In this document: positions 8,013 through 16,601 of the stretch, in pieces
Layout: every line of letters begins with the position of its first letter
Position numbering within the stretch: the first letter of the stretch is position 1
NCBI GenBank assembly: GCA_003138975.1
Contig: PLHQ01000012.1
Location: forward strand, 83,113-134,301
From: Acidobacteriaceae bacterium
GTDB taxonomy: Bacteria; Acidobacteriota; Terriglobia; Terriglobales; Acidobacteriaceae
Length of the DNA: 51,189 nucleotides
Reading direction: 5' to 3'
The notes under the pieces: model-generated
The model's database searches: none
Told to the model about the DNA's origin: nothing
What the model saw: the letters and a program-made list of their open reading frames with translations, nothing else
Made by a program: the position numbers and the translations under genes

Positions 8013-8761
8013 AGGCTGTGTCCGACTTGCGCATACAAATCTTCGCGGACGGGGCTGACAAGGCCAGCATCCTCGAGCTATACCGCCAGCCTTATATCAA
8101 AGGTTTCACAACCAATCCCACCTTGATGCGAGCCACAGGAGTTACGGATTATCAGCAGTTTGCGCTGGATCTGCTGGCAACCATTCAAGACCGTCCGATC
8201 TCGTTTGAAGTGTTTGCCGATGAAGAACCGGAGATGGAGGAGCAGGCCCGGCACATTGCGGCTTGGAGTGAGAATGTCTTCGTCAAGATCCCTGTGATGA
8301 ACACAAACGGAGCGTCTACGTACGATCTAGTCAGGCGGCTTTCCGGCGAAGGAATTCAATTGAACGTGACCGCGCTGCTCACGCTGGAGCAGGTGCGGGA
8401 TGTTTGCGCGGCACTCCAGGGCAACGCGCCCGCCTACGTTTCCGTATTTGCCGGCCGTATCGCCGACACCGGCCGCGATCCTGTGCCCCTAATGCGCGAA
8501 GCGGTGGCCATTGTCAACGACGCGAACGCTCAACTCATGTGGGCCAGTCCGCGGGAACTGCTCAACGTTTTTCAGGCAGACGAGATTGGGTGCCACGTCA
8601 TTACGGCGACGACTGACATTCTGAAGAAACTTCCTCTCGTGGGTAAAGACCTGCATGGGTTCTCGCAGGAAACGGTGCAAATGTTCCGGAGGGATGCGGT
8701 GATGTCAGGCTACTCTCTGCCAACTGCGAAGCAGGGAGTTTCTGTAGTCTCCCGCCGCTAG
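8009..8761 (+). CDS. tal: Transaldolase / fructose-6-phosphate-aldolase family protein
   Basis: A 250-aa class I aldolase of the small transaldolase (TalC/FSA-like) family. It has FADGADKASI near the N-terminus, GFTTNPTL at 32-39, and the Schiff-base lysine in VFVKIP (Lys93). Later elements are LNVTALLTLEQ, YVSVFAGRIADTG and the ATTDILKKL stretch. It overlaps the GmhA-GmhB fusion by ATGA and closes the operon. Transaldolases transfer a dihydroxyacetone unit and can form sedoheptulose 7-phosphate from fructose 6-phosphate and erythrose 4-phosphate. Context therefore suggests it feeds the heptose pathway. An aldolase acting on another sugar phosphate is the alternative. Its stop shares a CTAG palindrome with the convergent gene. 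Confidence 0.87.
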   Translation: MKAVSDLRIQIFADGADKASILELYRQPYIKGFTTNPTLMRATGVTDYQQFALDLLATIQDRPISFEVFADEEPEMEEQARHIAAWSENVFVKIPVMNTNGASTYDLVRRLSGEGIQLNVTALLTLEQVRDVCAALQGNAPAYVSVFAGRIADTGRDPVPLMREAVAIVNDANAQLMWASPRELLNVFQADEIGCHVITATTDILKKLPLVGKDLHGFSQETVQMFRRDAVMSGYSLPTAKQGVSVVSRR

Positions 8762-10590
8762 GGATGGTTAGTAAAGATCACTTTGCCTGACATTTCGCTG
8801 GCTATGTGCAGCCGTCCCGGCAGCAGCGCTTCCACTTTCGCGCGTTCGTGCTGCGGTACAAAAAGAAAAACTCGCTCGTTCGAATTCCACGCCCGCAGCA
8901 GTCCCTGATCGTCCAGAAAAATACGCGGAGCATCGGGATATGTGGATCCCCACCACATGGAAGTCGTGTTTCCATTGACTAGTTCAAGCGGCCGCCTCAA
9001 GTAGAACAATAGCGACGAGCCAAACGACTGATCGCCGTAAATCATCACGCGGTCGGTGGGCTTTAGTTCAGGAGCGATTTCCCGGGCCATGCTTCGCGAT
9101 CCAAGGAAAGGATCGAAGCGTACCAGAGCGATGTGTGCTGCGATCAGGAACACTGCCATGGTGATGGCAGTTGTCCACGTTGCGGCGAGTTGTGCGCCGC
9201 GCCGCCGCAGCCAGAATGCAAAGGCCGGCCCTATCAGCAGGACAATGGCAGCCAGAATTGCCGGGAGGCGCAGCGCAGCGAAAGATTCCCCCGTCAGATC
9301 GAGCATATGTCCCATCGAAAGCGTTTCGGCTTGAAGGTTCGGTTTAGCGAGCACAGTGCCAATGTCGGGCACGAATGGAATGTGGCGTGAGTTCCACAGC
9401 CCTGCTGCCAGCACGGCCGAAATAGCTATGCAGATCAGCGCAAGTACCCCCGAGGTCCACAGAAGCCAGCGCCGCGAACCCGACTCTTCGTCATTTGCGA
9501 GCCTCGCGGCAATCAGCAACAGGATCGGGAAGTAGGCCGGAAACGTGTAGTACTCCTGATTGGTGGAGAACGAGAAAAAGACAAGCGTCACTCCGGCCCA
9601 GGCCAGGCAGAGTAATTCGGTTCTGGAGCGGAAGTTCAGCGGTGGCCGGGGTATCTTGGCTGCACCCAGCTTGCGGCGTGCCATCCACTCTGCAATCGGA
9701 CGCCGCAGGGCCACTGGCAGGTAAAAACTCCAGGGGAACAGCCACACAAGGTGTAGGGTCCAATAGAGGGAATTGGTCTGTTTGTTGTAGTCCTTTGGAA
9801 TGCGCTTGCCCAGGAAGCGCATAAAGTGTTCGTTCACGAAGTAGAACCAGAAGAAGTGTGGATTACGGATGCCCGCGAGCAAGTGCCAGGGGGCGGCAAT
9901 CGCCAGGAAGAGCAGCGTGCCGGTGAAGAGACGGAACTCGTGCCAGCGCCTCCACTCGCCGCTGACTGCAACGTATAGCAGCAAGGCCAATCCGACGACG
10001 ACGATGGCGAGCAGTCCCTTGGTGAGTACCGCCAGCGCCATGCAGGCGTAGCCGCCATACCAGCGCCAGGCATAGGTGTCTTCCAGGCCCGTGGCGAAAA
10101 AGTAGAATGACGCGGCAATGAAAAAACTGAGAATGGCTTCCGGGATCAGGATTCGCGTGAAGAGATAGCACCCCGCCGCTGTTGCAACGAACAGTCCCGC
10201 GTAAACCGCGGCGCGATCGCCGAAAGCACGACGTCCCCAGCGCAAGGCCAGTACCACAAGAAACAACATAGACAGCGCAACCGGCAAGTGCGCGGCGAAT
10301 TCATTCGTGCCAAAGAAGAAGTAGCACAAAGAAACTGCCCAGTACATCAGCGGAGCTTTTTCCAGGTAGCGGTTGCCATTTATTTTCAGCGTCACGAAGT
10401 TGTGCGTGACGTGCATTTCGCGCGCGGCCTCCGCGTGAGTTGAGTCCGCATCGTCCTGCATCCCGGGCGAAAAGAGTGATCCGACATACACCACGGCGAA
10501 TAGAAGCAGGACACCTACGATCTGTGTATTCCTGATCGCTGTGGACCGTGCTGAAGGTGCGGAGCTTGAGGCCGGGCTTTTCGTTGTCAA
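8758..10590 (-). CDS. ArnT/PMT-like polytopic glycosyltransferase
   Basis: A 610-aa integral membrane GT-C enzyme of the ArnT/PMT_2 type. These transfer a sugar from a polyprenyl-phosphate donor to a periplasmic acceptor such as lipid A or protein. The first membrane helix (about residues 24-42) leads into a periplasmic loop with the acidic pair in MQDDADS and HAEAAREM, followed by YLEKAPLMYW, the typical first-loop signature. About a dozen hydrophobic segments follow, then a soluble C-terminal domain (about 500-610). The start is TTG at 10590 with a GAGGA upstream. Convergent to the heptose operon, it may decorate the envelope, but its donor and acceptor are unknown. Confidence 0.82.
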   Translation of the reverse strand: MTTKSPASSSAPSARSTAIRNTQIVGVLLLFAVVYVGSLFSPGMQDDADSTHAEAAREMHVTHNFVTLKINGNRYLEKAPLMYWAVSLCYFFFGTNEFAAHLPVALSMLFLVVLALRWGRRAFGDRAAVYAGLFVATAAGCYLFTRILIPEAILSFFIAASFYFFATGLEDTYAWRWYGGYACMALAVLTKGLLAIVVVGLALLLYVAVSGEWRRWHEFRLFTGTLLFLAIAAPWHLLAGIRNPHFFWFYFVNEHFMRFLGKRIPKDYNKQTNSLYWTLHLVWLFPWSFYLPVALRRPIAEWMARRKLGAAKIPRPPLNFRSRTELLCLAWAGVTLVFFSFSTNQEYYTFPAYFPILLLIAARLANDEESGSRRWLLWTSGVLALICIAISAVLAAGLWNSRHIPFVPDIGTVLAKPNLQAETLSMGHMLDLTGESFAALRLPAILAAIVLLIGPAFAFWLRRRGAQLAATWTTAITMAVFLIAAHIALVRFDPFLGSRSMAREIAPELKPTDRVMIYGDQSFGSSLLFYLRRPLELVNGNTTSMWWGSTYPDAPRIFLDDQGLLRAWNSNERVFLFVPQHERAKVEALLPGRLHIASEMSGKVIFTNHP

Positions 10591-10743
10591 CTGGACACAG
10601 TCCTCGAATCAAACGCCAACACCATAGGGGCAACACTTTGACGCAAGAACGCTATACCTGAATCTATCATCCAGCCAAGTCTCCCTGGAGGAGTGGAGAC
10701 ATCCTTCCCCGATGCTTCATTATTCCTATGTTAAACTGCGAGT

Positions 10744-13020
10744 TTGAGTGCAACAAAAACTCTCTCCATCTGCCAAGAGCGGGAGCACGTGGTGCGTTCG
10801 TCTTTCTGCCTTTATTGCTTTGTAATCCTACTTGTCTTTCCTTGCTGTGCGGCCGTGCCCACCGACTACTACAACCACGTGGTGTTCGATAACAGCATTA
10901 CGCCTGATTATTACTACTACAGCAGCGGGAGGGCGGTATTTCCCAGCACAATCGAACTATTGTCTGGCGCGCTTCCTGTGGAAAAGAAGAACTTCTTCAC
11001 TGCCCCGAATGCTCTGCGCCTGCATTGGCGTTCGGTGGCGGGTGGAAGTTGGGAAACAGAGTTGCGAGTGGTCAGCATGCGCAACCGGTTGACGGATTTC
11101 CGCGGCGACACGCTCTACATGTGGTGCTATTCGCCGGAAGCGATTCCTGCTGCCGATTTGCCCTTCATACAATTGGAAGACGAGGAGCACGATTTCACAG
11201 CACCGGTAAAGCTCGACAGCATCTCCGGCGACGTGCCCGCAAAACGTTGGTTTCAGGTCAGGCTACCGCTCAGCGAGTTTGAGACTGCCTCTGTCCATCC
11301 CTTTCAGGCACGTGACCTTCACAGCCTGTACTTCAGTCAGGGTGCTGCGGACGACACGCCTCGAACATTAATCATCGACGAGATCAAGATCGACGACCGG
11401 ACCGTGGCTACGCCCGTGGCCCCTGAGGTGAGGAGTGCTCCTCGATCGCCTAAGAATGTACAAGCCAAAGGCTACGATCGTCATATCGACATCAGTTGGG
11501 ATCCGGTTACAGAGGGTGATCTGCAAAGCTACGCCATCTATCGCTCGATAGGAAAGCACAAGTTCCAACCCATCGGTATTCAGAGTGCGGACATCAATCG
11601 CTACACTGACTTCATTGGGCGTTCAGGAGTGACCGCAACGTACCGGGTTAAGGCAGTCGATCGATCTTACCGCCAGTCCGCTCTTTCCGGAGCAGCGACC
11701 GCGTCCACGAGAGAGTTGTCCGACGATGAATTGCTCACCATGTTGCAGGAAGCCTGCTTTCGTTATTACTGGGAAGGAGCTCATCCGATGGCGGGGGCGA
11801 CGCTCGAAAACGTTCCCGGAGATGAGCGCATCGTTGCGACGGGTGCCAGCGGATTCGGCATCATGGCGCTCATCGTGGGAGTGGATCGGGGGTTCATTAC
11901 CCGAGAGCAAGGCATCGAACGTCTCACGAAGATCTTGGATTTTCTGGATAAAACTCAACGCTATCACGGCGCCTGGGCTCACTTCTTAAATGGCAACACG
12001 GCGCAGACCATGTTGGTGTTCGGCATGTTTGATAATGGCGGCGATCTGGTGGAAACATCGTTTTTACTGGAAGGATTGTTGGCCGCCCGCCAGTACTTTA
12101 AGGGCGATGGTGAAGCCGGCCAAAGTCTCTATCGGAGAATTACCCAGCTTTGGGAAACCGTCGAGTGGGATTGGTATCGGCGTTCTCCTCAAAACAACGC
12201 GCTGTTGTGGCATTGGTCTTCGCAGTGGTCCTGGTTCATCGATCACCGGCTGACCGGATTCAACGAAACCATGATCACTTACCTGCTGGCCATTGCATCG
12301 CCCACGCATGGGGTGCCAGCTAGCCTTTATTACACGGGCTGGGCAGGACAGTCGGAAGCGGCAATTGCATACCGCAGCGGGTGGTCGGGTTCCAACGAAG
12401 GAGATCGCTATTCAAACGGCCACACCTACTTCGGCATCAAGCTCGACGTGGGCGTCGGTACCGGAGGGCCGTTATTCTTCACACAATATTCGTTCATGGG
12501 CTTCGATCCTCGCGGCATCCACGATCGGTACACCGATTACTTTGACAATAACCGCAATCTCGCGCTCATCGATCAGGCTTACTGCGAATCGAATCCTGGC
12601 CACTTCCAAGGCTATAGTGCTGATGATTGGGGCCTGACGGCAAGCGACGATCAGTTAGGTTATTTAGCCCACGCTCCCGACCGTGCGACCGACAATGGCA
12701 CGATCACCCCGACCGGCGCACTCTCTTCGTTTCCCTACACGCCAGAGGCCTCAATGGCGGCGCTCAAGTTTTTCTATCGCCAACTCGGAGACCGGCTTTG
12801 GGGAGTTTACGGACCACGCGACGCCTTCAACTTAACGCAGAACTGGTTTTCGCCCGTGTACATGGGGCTCGACCAAGCCCCGATCGTGGTCATGGTGGAA
12901 AATTATCGCACCGGGTTGATCTGGAAATTGTTTATGTCCAATCCGGAGATCCAACCGATGTTGGACAAGATCGGCTTTCAGCCGGACAACGCTGCGAAGG
13001 CGTCCCTCCCCTCGCACTAG
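10744..13020 (+). CDS. Secreted FN3 plus glucoamylase-like (GH144-type) glycoside hydrolase
   Basis: A large exported protein (758 aa from TTG at 10744). A GTG at 10789, with GGGAG just upstream, is an equally likely start and places the signal peptide ([18 protein letters not shown]) at the true N-terminus. An N-terminal beta-sandwich region (about 45-215) follows, then a fibronectin type III domain (about 228-322), then a C-terminal glucoamylase-like domain (about 327-750) containing [34 protein letters not shown] and WGLTASD. This domain resembles the GH144 endo-beta-1,2-glucanases and the glycoamylase part of cyclic beta-1,2-glucan synthases. Substrate is inferred, not shown. It is transcribed divergently from the ArnT-like gene and is alone on its strand. 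Confidence 0.8.
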   Translation: MSATKTLSICQEREHVVRSSFCLYCFVILLVFPCCAAVPTDYYNHVVFDNSITPDYYYYSSGRAVFPSTIELLSGALPVEKKNFFTAPNALRLHWRSVAGGSWETELRVVSMRNRLTDFRGDTLYMWCYSPEAIPAADLPFIQLEDEEHDFTAPVKLDSISGDVPAKRWFQVRLPLSEFETASVHPFQARDLHSLYFSQGAADDTPRTLIIDEIKIDDRTVATPVAPEVRSAPRSPKNVQAKGYDRHIDISWDPVTEGDLQSYAIYRSIGKHKFQPIGIQSADINRYTDFIGRSGVTATYRVKAVDRSYRQSALSGAATASTRELSDDELLTMLQEACFRYYWEGAHPMAGATLENVPGDERIVATGASGFGIMALIVGVDRGFITREQGIERLTKILDFLDKTQRYHGAWAHFLNGNTAQTMLVFGMFDNGGDLVETSFLLEGLLAARQYFKGDGEAGQSLYRRITQLWETVEWDWYRRSPQNNALLWHWSSQWSWFIDHRLTGFNETMITYLLAIASPTHGVPASLYYTGWAGQSEAAIAYRSGWSGSNEGDRYSNGHTYFGIKLDVGVGTGGPLFFTQYSFMGFDPRGIHDRYTDYFDNNRNLALIDQAYCESNPGHFQGYSADDWGLTASDDQLGYLAHAPDRATDNGTITPTGALSSFPYTPEASMAALKFFYRQLGDRLWGVYGPRDAFNLTQNWFSPVYMGLDQAPIVVMVENYRTGLIWKLFMSNPEIQPMLDKIGFQPDNAAKASLPSH

Positions 13021-13035
13021 CGTCCTGATCACGCC

Positions 13036-14424
13036 TCACTTTCCGATACAGAACCTGCTGAAGATCAAGTTGAGGATGTCATCGGCAGTGGTAGCGCCGG
13101 TGATAGCGTCGAGTGGCCCAAGGGCGTTGTAGAGATCGAGTAGCAGCATCTCGTGCGGAATCCTGGCCCCTATCGCGCCAGTAGCGGCGTCAAGCGCCGC
13201 GAGTGAGTCTTTTACCAATCCCTGATGGCGAGCATTTGTGAGGAAGCCAGCTTCGGCCTGAGCTCCCGTTTCGCCGCCGATGTGGCGCAGAATTTCGCTG
13301 CGTAGTTTGGCGACGCCCTCGCCCGTCAGGGCAGAGGCGTAGATGAGGGGCTGGGACTGCCCGCCGGTGGCCGGCTTCCGGGCTCCGACTCGTAGATCGC
13401 ATTTGTTCCCCACAACGATGGCCGGACGACTCTGTGTTTGCCGCAGCAGTTCCTCGTCTTCCACTGAGGCTGGCTGCGAAGCGTCCAGAACAACCAGCAC
13501 CAAATCGGCGTCAGCTAATGCTTCCATGGATTTCCGAATGCCGATAGACTCTGCTTCGTCAAGTGCCTGCCTAATTCCAGCGGTGTCGACAAGCTGGATC
13601 GGAATGCCACCGATGGCGACGCTTTCACTCACCAGATCGCGCGTGGTTCCGGGAGTCGCCGTAACGATGGCGCGCTCGCGCTCGACGAGGCGGTTGAAGA
13701 GACTGGACTTGCCTACGTTGGGTCGTCCGACAATCGCGAGCGTCAATCCTTCATGCACGATCTTTCCGTAAGCGAAGGTTGCGGCAAGCTGCTCGAGCGG
13801 CTGGTGCACCGCGGAGATCCGTTCGAGAATGACAGCATCGGGAAGGACGGAGACGTCGTCTTCGGCAAAATCGATACCAGCTTCGAGCACAGCGATCAAC
13901 TCGACCAGTTTCCGTTTGACTGGCTGCAAGCGCTTGGAAAGCGCGCCCTCAAGCTGCTGGGCGGCGATCTTCGCCTGGTAAAGAGTCTGCGAGTCGATCA
14001 GGTCGCGCACGGCTTCGGCTTGGGTGAGATCGATGCGCCCATTCAGAAACGCGCGCATGGTGAACTCGCCAGGCTCGGCGAGGCGCGCCCCAGCAGCAAT
14101 GCACATCTCGACGATATGCCGCAGCACCACCGGAGAGCCGTGTGCCGCAATCTCGATGATGTCGTCCGTGGTATAAGAGTGCGGTTTCGGGAAGTAAGTG
14201 ACGACCACTTCGTCGATCCGGCATGCTTCTTCGCGAGATAGGGCGTCCGCACTTCTCGGTTCTACCAACTCCCCGAAAACTGCCCTGCCTGGCTCCATCT
14301 CATGTCTCAGCCGCAACATTGGCTCGGCGATCTGGCGAGCTTGCGGTCCGGCAAGCCGCACCACCCCAATTCCGCCCCGACCCGGCGGAGTCGCAATGGC
14401 GACGATAGTGTCGTCGATATTCAC
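13036..14424 (-). CDS. mnmE: tRNA uridine-5-carboxymethylaminomethyl modification GTPase MnmE
   Basis: MnmE works with MnmG to modify U34 of certain tRNAs. From GTG at 14424 the product is 462 aa, close to the usual 450-465, and starts with [19 protein letters not shown], the conserved N-terminal folate-binding domain. The G domain carries G1 GRPNVGKS (233-240), the TTRD loop, G3 DTAG (280-283) and NKCD. The protein ends in FCIGK, the invariant C-terminal CxGK motif. An in-frame ATG-like extension upstream adds residues not conserved in the family, hence the GTG choice. The partner gene mnmG is present about 5.4 kb away on the same strand. Confidence 0.95.
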   Translation of the reverse strand: MNIDDTIVAIATPPGRGGIGVVRLAGPQARQIAEPMLRLRHEMEPGRAVFGELVEPRSADALSREEACRIDEVVVTYFPKPHSYTTDDIIEIAAHGSPVVLRHIVEMCIAAGARLAEPGEFTMRAFLNGRIDLTQAEAVRDLIDSQTLYQAKIAAQQLEGALSKRLQPVKRKLVELIAVLEAGIDFAEDDVSVLPDAVILERISAVHQPLEQLAATFAYGKIVHEGLTLAIVGRPNVGKSSLFNRLVERERAIVTATPGTTRDLVSESVAIGGIPIQLVDTAGIRQALDEAESIGIRKSMEALADADLVLVVLDASQPASVEDEELLRQTQSRPAIVVGNKCDLRVGARKPATGGQSQPLIYASALTGEGVAKLRSEILRHIGGETGAQAEAGFLTNARHQGLVKDSLAALDAATGAIGARIPHEMLLLDLYNALGPLDAITGATTADDILNLIFSRFCIGK

Positions 14425-14523
14425 GGGGCGATTGTAGCGGTTAAACTGGTGCAACAACCAGCGGCCGAATATGCGTGTGGAAGAAATTCGCGGCCGGAAG
14501 AACTCACAGCGAGGGCCAGAAAT

Positions 14524-15027
14524 TTGTCAGTCGCCGACGAACTGTTGAAAGCCAATGAACAATTTGTAAAGAACTACAACCTGGGAGATCTGGCGGTGCG
14601 GCCGCGGCGACGGTTGGCCGTCCTCGCCTGCATGGATTCCAGGATCCTGTTTGAACGCTGCCTGGGATTGAAGCCAGGAGACGCACACATGATTCGCAAT
14701 GCCGGAGGGATCGCCACCGAAGATGCGTTACGCTCGCTCATCGTCTCGCATCACCTGCTTGACACGCAGGAGTTCATCATCATCAACCACACCGACTGCG
14801 GATTGCTGAAAGTTCGGGAAGACGAACTCAAGACTAGGCTGGCGAAAAAGATGGGCACCGGCGCGGGTGCGCCTGCCCACTTCCATGCGTTTGATGATCT
14901 GGAAGAGAACGTCCGGGAGCAACTACGCCGCGTGAAGTCCCATCCCTGGATCCCGAAGCACATCCCGGTGCGCGGTTTTGTCTACGACGTGAAAACCGGC
15001 GCACTCAGCGAAGTTGAGGCCGCTTGA
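14524..15027 (+). CDS. Beta-class carbonic anhydrase
   Basis: A 167-aa zinc enzyme interconverting CO2 and bicarbonate. Zinc ligands are Cys36 in ACMDSRI, with the Asp38/Arg40 dyad, and His89 and Cys92 in INHTDCG. The [14 protein letters not shown] segment is typical of the compact beta-type carbonic anhydrases of bacteria. The start is TTG at 14524, with GAGGG 9-13 bases before it; an open frame upstream overlaps the divergent mnmE and is not conserved. It converges on the TPR-thioredoxin gene with only 6 bases between stops. Confidence 0.9.
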   Translation: MSVADELLKANEQFVKNYNLGDLAVRPRRRLAVLACMDSRILFERCLGLKPGDAHMIRNAGGIATEDALRSLIVSHHLLDTQEFIIINHTDCGLLKVREDELKTRLAKKMGTGAGAPAHFHAFDDLEENVREQLRRVKSHPWIPKHIPVRGFVYDVKTGALSEVEAA

Positions 15028-15033
15028 GAATTC

Positions 15034-15951
15034 CTATCGCGCAACGACCTTCTCAATCTCCGTCTTCAGCTGGTCGTAAGACAAAGCTCCCGGATGGTAC
15101 ATCGCGACCTTGCCCGCGCGGTCAAGCAGCACAATCGTAGGCGTTGTCGAAGCGCCATACACGTCGAAGTTGTACTTGCTGATAGGGACTGGCATGTCCA
15201 GCAGTCCGGCGTAGAAGCGATGGCGTACTGCGTCGATGTAAGCGAGTTCATCACTAGCCGAGGCATTCTCCACCTGCGCCGTATAGCCGTAAAGCCGGGT
15301 TGGACCGAGGACGGTCAATCCCTTGGGCGCAAATTCGGAGCGCAGTTGGGTGATAATAGGCGCTTCCGCTTTGCAATCGCCACACCAGTGTGCCCAGAAA
15401 AACAGCAACACCGGCGAACCCTTCAGCTGGGCAAGCACCGGGGGCTTCGATCCCAAAAATTGCTCGGAGCGAAGCGCAGGCGCTGGCCGGCCCTCGAACG
15501 AAAGCAAATTCAAGTTTTTCTGCAGGCGTGCCCGGATCGAAGTGTTGCCATACGTGCGCAGTGCGGTCTGCAAAACTGCGACGGCTTGGTCACGCTGCCC
15601 GCGAGCCGCCAGCACTTGCGACTGTACTTCAATCGCCGCGCCCAGTCCGATCGGCAGGTGCGGTTCGGAATCGAGAGGACGCTGCTTGAGTTGCTCCAGC
15701 GCCAAAGCTTTTGTTTGTTTGGCGTAATCGTTGGCTTGGCCGTAATCGCCATTACTGAGAGCTGAGCGCGCCATCCATGAGTAGGCTTCGACATATTCAG
15801 CGGTGACGCCGTTCTTGGCGACGTAGGACTTGAGGTACAAGTCGGCTGCAGTGAAACTATGTTGCGCCAAAGCGCCGCGGACATCCTCCACCACGCCCGC
15901 CCATGCCGGACTTACCAGAATAGTCAGGATCAGAAGCTTGCGGAAATGCAT
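15034..15951 (-). CDS. Exported TPR plus TlpA-like thioredoxin protein
   Basis: A 305-aa periplasmic protein. A signal peptide (residues 1-18, ending AWA) precedes a helical region resembling tetratricopeptide repeats (about 20-150). A TlpA/ResA-type thioredoxin fold follows, with WCGDC (Cys190 and Cys193) after FFWAH and a TTPTIVLLDRAG cis-proline strand. TlpA-like proteins reduce disulfides in the periplasm, for example in cytochrome c maturation. No cytochrome gene is adjacent, so the target is unknown. The GxDC variant of the CxxC motif is acceptable for this family. Confidence 0.85.
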   Translation of the reverse strand: MHFRKLLILTILVSPAWAGVVEDVRGALAQHSFTAADLYLKSYVAKNGVTAEYVEAYSWMARSALSNGDYGQANDYAKQTKALALEQLKQRPLDSEPHLPIGLGAAIEVQSQVLAARGQRDQAVAVLQTALRTYGNTSIRARLQKNLNLLSFEGRPAPALRSEQFLGSKPPVLAQLKGSPVLLFFWAHWCGDCKAEAPIITQLRSEFAPKGLTVLGPTRLYGYTAQVENASASDELAYIDAVRHRFYAGLLDMPVPISKYNFDVYGASTTPTIVLLDRAGKVAMYHPGALSYDQLKTEIEKVVAR

Positions 15952-16242
15952 ATCCTAGATAATACAGTTTTTGAGGGTGCCCTTTGCTTCCGGACAAGTC
16001 CTGGTCCCCAGAATCGGCCGGTTCCGCGAGGATCTTGTAAGTTACTGAGGGTAAGGTGCTTACATGTGAAGTAAAAGAAAACTTGTAGCTATTTTGAGGC
16101 ACTTGAAATACAATCTGCTTGCGTTTGACTTTAGAGTTTTTCGCAGTACCCAGTTTCTCCGCTTACCAGCGCGTGACCTGCCTGCAGAAGAACCCTTCCA
16201 AAGTTTCAGCGCTATATCACAACAAAGGAACATTGCAACACC
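15952..16242. other. Intergenic region with long cold-shock gene leader
   Basis: A 291-base gap between the divergent thioredoxin and cold-shock genes. Cold-shock mRNAs often have long structured 5' leaders, and the AT-rich stretch from about 16070 to 16140 would suit a promoter and leader. I could not settle on -35/-10 boxes. A ribosome-binding AAAGGAA at 16225-16231 lies 11 bases before the start codon. Confidence 0.4.
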
Positions 16243-16443
16243 ATGGAAACAGGAACAGTGAAGTGGTTTAACGACGCCAAAGGCTACGGTTTCATCAGCC
16301 GCCAGAACGGCGAGGACGTATTTGTGCACTTCTCGGCCATTCAGGCGAGCGGCTTCCGCAGCCTGCAGGAAGGTCAGCAGGTACAGTTTGACGTGGTCAA
16401 AGGCCCCAAGGGCTGGCAGGCCGAGAACGTGAAGGGTGCCTAA
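16243..16443 (+). CDS. cspA: Cold-shock protein, CspA family
   Basis: A 66-aa single cold-shock domain that binds single-stranded RNA and DNA and acts as an RNA chaperone. It begins [19 protein letters not shown] with RNP1 (KGYGFIS) and has RNP2 (VFVHF), both complete. Length is typical (65-70 aa). It has a clear ribosome-binding site and its own terminator, so it is monocistronic. Cold induction is plausible from the long leader but not shown; some CspA paralogues are constitutive. Confidence 0.95.
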   Translation: METGTVKWFNDAKGYGFISRQNGEDVFVHFSAIQASGFRSLQEGQQVQFDVVKGPKGWQAENVKGA

Positions 16444-16467
16444 ACCACTTCGCAACTAACAATTCGC

Positions 16468-16502
16468 AAAAAGGGCGACCAGAGATGGTCGCCTTTTATT
16501 TT
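16468..16502 (+). terminator. Rho-independent terminator after cspA
   Basis: AAAGGGCGACC pairs with GGTCGCCTTTT around a 6-base loop and is followed by ATTTT. It starts 25 bases after the cspA stop. Confidence 0.88.
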
Positions 16503-16601
16503 GGGGATTGAGCAATTGAGTGAGGGTAATTGAAAATCGACGAGATGCCCGGCCTATGCTTTTCAATTGCCCAATGACCCGACTACAAAATGACGCAATT
16601 T

